Part shown: piece after piece, positions 63,151 to 64,000 of the stretch
How positions within the stretch are numbered: the stretch's first letter is position 1
Layout of the letters: every line of letters begins with the position of its first letter
From: Lycorma delicatula
Lineage: Eukaryota > Arthropoda > Insecta > Hemiptera > Fulgoridae
DNA: 64,000 nt
Assembly: GCF_047948215.1 (NCBI RefSeq)
Contig: NC_134456.1
Location: forward strand, 66,428,029 to 66,492,028
Reading direction: 5' to 3'
Notes under the pieces: generated by a model
Told to the model about the DNA's origin: nothing
What the model saw: the letters and a program-made list of their open reading frames with translations, nothing else
Database searches by the model: none
Made by a program: the position numbers and the translations under genes

Positions 63151-64000
63151 AAATTAATGAACTGTGAGCCTCTGTTCCTGTCTGAGCTGGGTTTTAACTG
63201 AATTATTCGAATCAATCGAATGAATAATATTACAAAAATAATAGAATAAATTTACGTTAAATAAAATAAAATAAATTTAAAAGATTTCTCTTTAATGATA
63301 ATGGGCTTCCCATAGGGTTCTGCATGTGAGGCTAGAGTGGTAAGGTGATGTGAGCAGAGTTGAGTTGTGGACGGCACCGAGTGCAGACGTGTTTCCTAGC
63401 TCCGCGATATTTTACTTTTTGATTGGGTTTTTTTGATTTTTTACTGGATACGGACATCGGAAATTATAGTGGTACGGTTAATGGACACAAGTGCAAAATT
63501 TGTTGATTTTCGGGCGCGGATTTTTTTTTTTTTTTTAAGTATTGGTGTTTTTTTAAACATACAAAATTTTGAGGAAAGTGTAGAGAACTTTTAGTGCTAC
63601 AGTCCTTTTGGACAATGGTTAAGAACCGAAGGGGTGTGGGATTGTAAGTAAATACAACTACAAGGCGATATACACGGACAGAGTGAGTTAAAAAATACTT
63701 TGAATAAGGTTTTTTTTAGGTGTTTAAGTATATACATTTAACTTATATAGAGACAAAATTTTGCAAGTCAAGCGACAAGCTCTGGCTTGTTCGTGACGTC
63801 ATTGAAATACAAGTAAACAAGGACTTGTAAAATTTTCAGAAGTTTTACTCTGTACTATTAGAAATTTTTCTAAGTGTTTGCGATACTTTACACGGGCAAA
63901 CTCCTATCCTCCATATCTCCTATAGTTTTTACCATAGAACCAAAATTCCCAAATATCTATCCGAATCCAAAAATTTCTGACCTTCTGACCCCCCCCCCCC
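63151..64000. other. GC-richer stretch ending in a C-run, identity unknown
   Basis: From about 63,180 the composition changes. It is less AT-rich around 63,300-63,410 (GGCTTCCCATAGGG, GGACGGCACCGAGTGCAGAC), with T-runs near 63,425 and 63,520, and ends in about twelve C at 63,989-64,000. No reading frame is recognisable. It could be the 5' end of a gene or of a transposable element lying beyond the window, or the start of a simple repeat. Confidence 0.35.

Overview
This is AT-rich eukaryotic DNA with no intact host gene that I can support. Everything recognisable is repeat or transposon: a long satellite array, then a stretch of decayed mobile elements. The element set (a tRNA-derived SINE, Jockey/CR1-like non-LTR retrotransposons, a BED-finger hAT transposon, a DDE_3/mariner-like transposon and a second insect-type DDE transposase fossil) points to an insect. 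The SINE body looks hemipteran to me, but I cannot verify that.

Positions 1 to about 42,115 are one tandem satellite array, entered part-way through a unit, so it continues to the left of the window. Two unit lengths alternate. The long unit (L, about 2,814 bp) is a dimer of two diverged but homologous halves, A and B, each holding a GC-rich block of 36-37 bp minisatellite. The short unit (S, about 1,524 bp) begins like A and ends like B, with one hybrid GC-rich block. It is best explained as an L unit that lost 1,290 bp by exchange between its two blocks. Unit order from 1,187 is L S S L S' L' S L L S L L S L S L L S. S' lacks 109 bp and L' about 36 bp of the minisatellite. The middle of the array shows higher-order repeats of 7,157 bp (S L L, twice) and 4,338 bp (S L, twice). 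Units next to the right edge are more diverged, and the last 0.7 kb is a rearranged form without the GC-rich block.

From 42,116 to 64,000 the DNA is single-copy-like and AT-rich, with layered transposon remains. These are a decayed non-LTR retrotransposon (about 44,090-46,050); a second, Jockey-like one (about 48,660-49,740); a hAT element bounded by an 8-bp target duplication (50,672-54,700) with a SINE inside it carrying its own 12-bp duplication (53,915-54,207); and a decayed DDE transposase gene (about 55,150-57,440) split by a mariner-like element with ~100-bp terminal inverted repeats (about 55,839-57,030). A second copy of the SINE lies at about 62,905-63,150. The rest is AT-rich intergenic sequence with microsatellites; the last ~700 bp is richer in GC and ends in a C-run.

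The many short reading frames inside the array recur because the array is young and the GC-rich blocks are largely stop-free. I do not regard them as genes.
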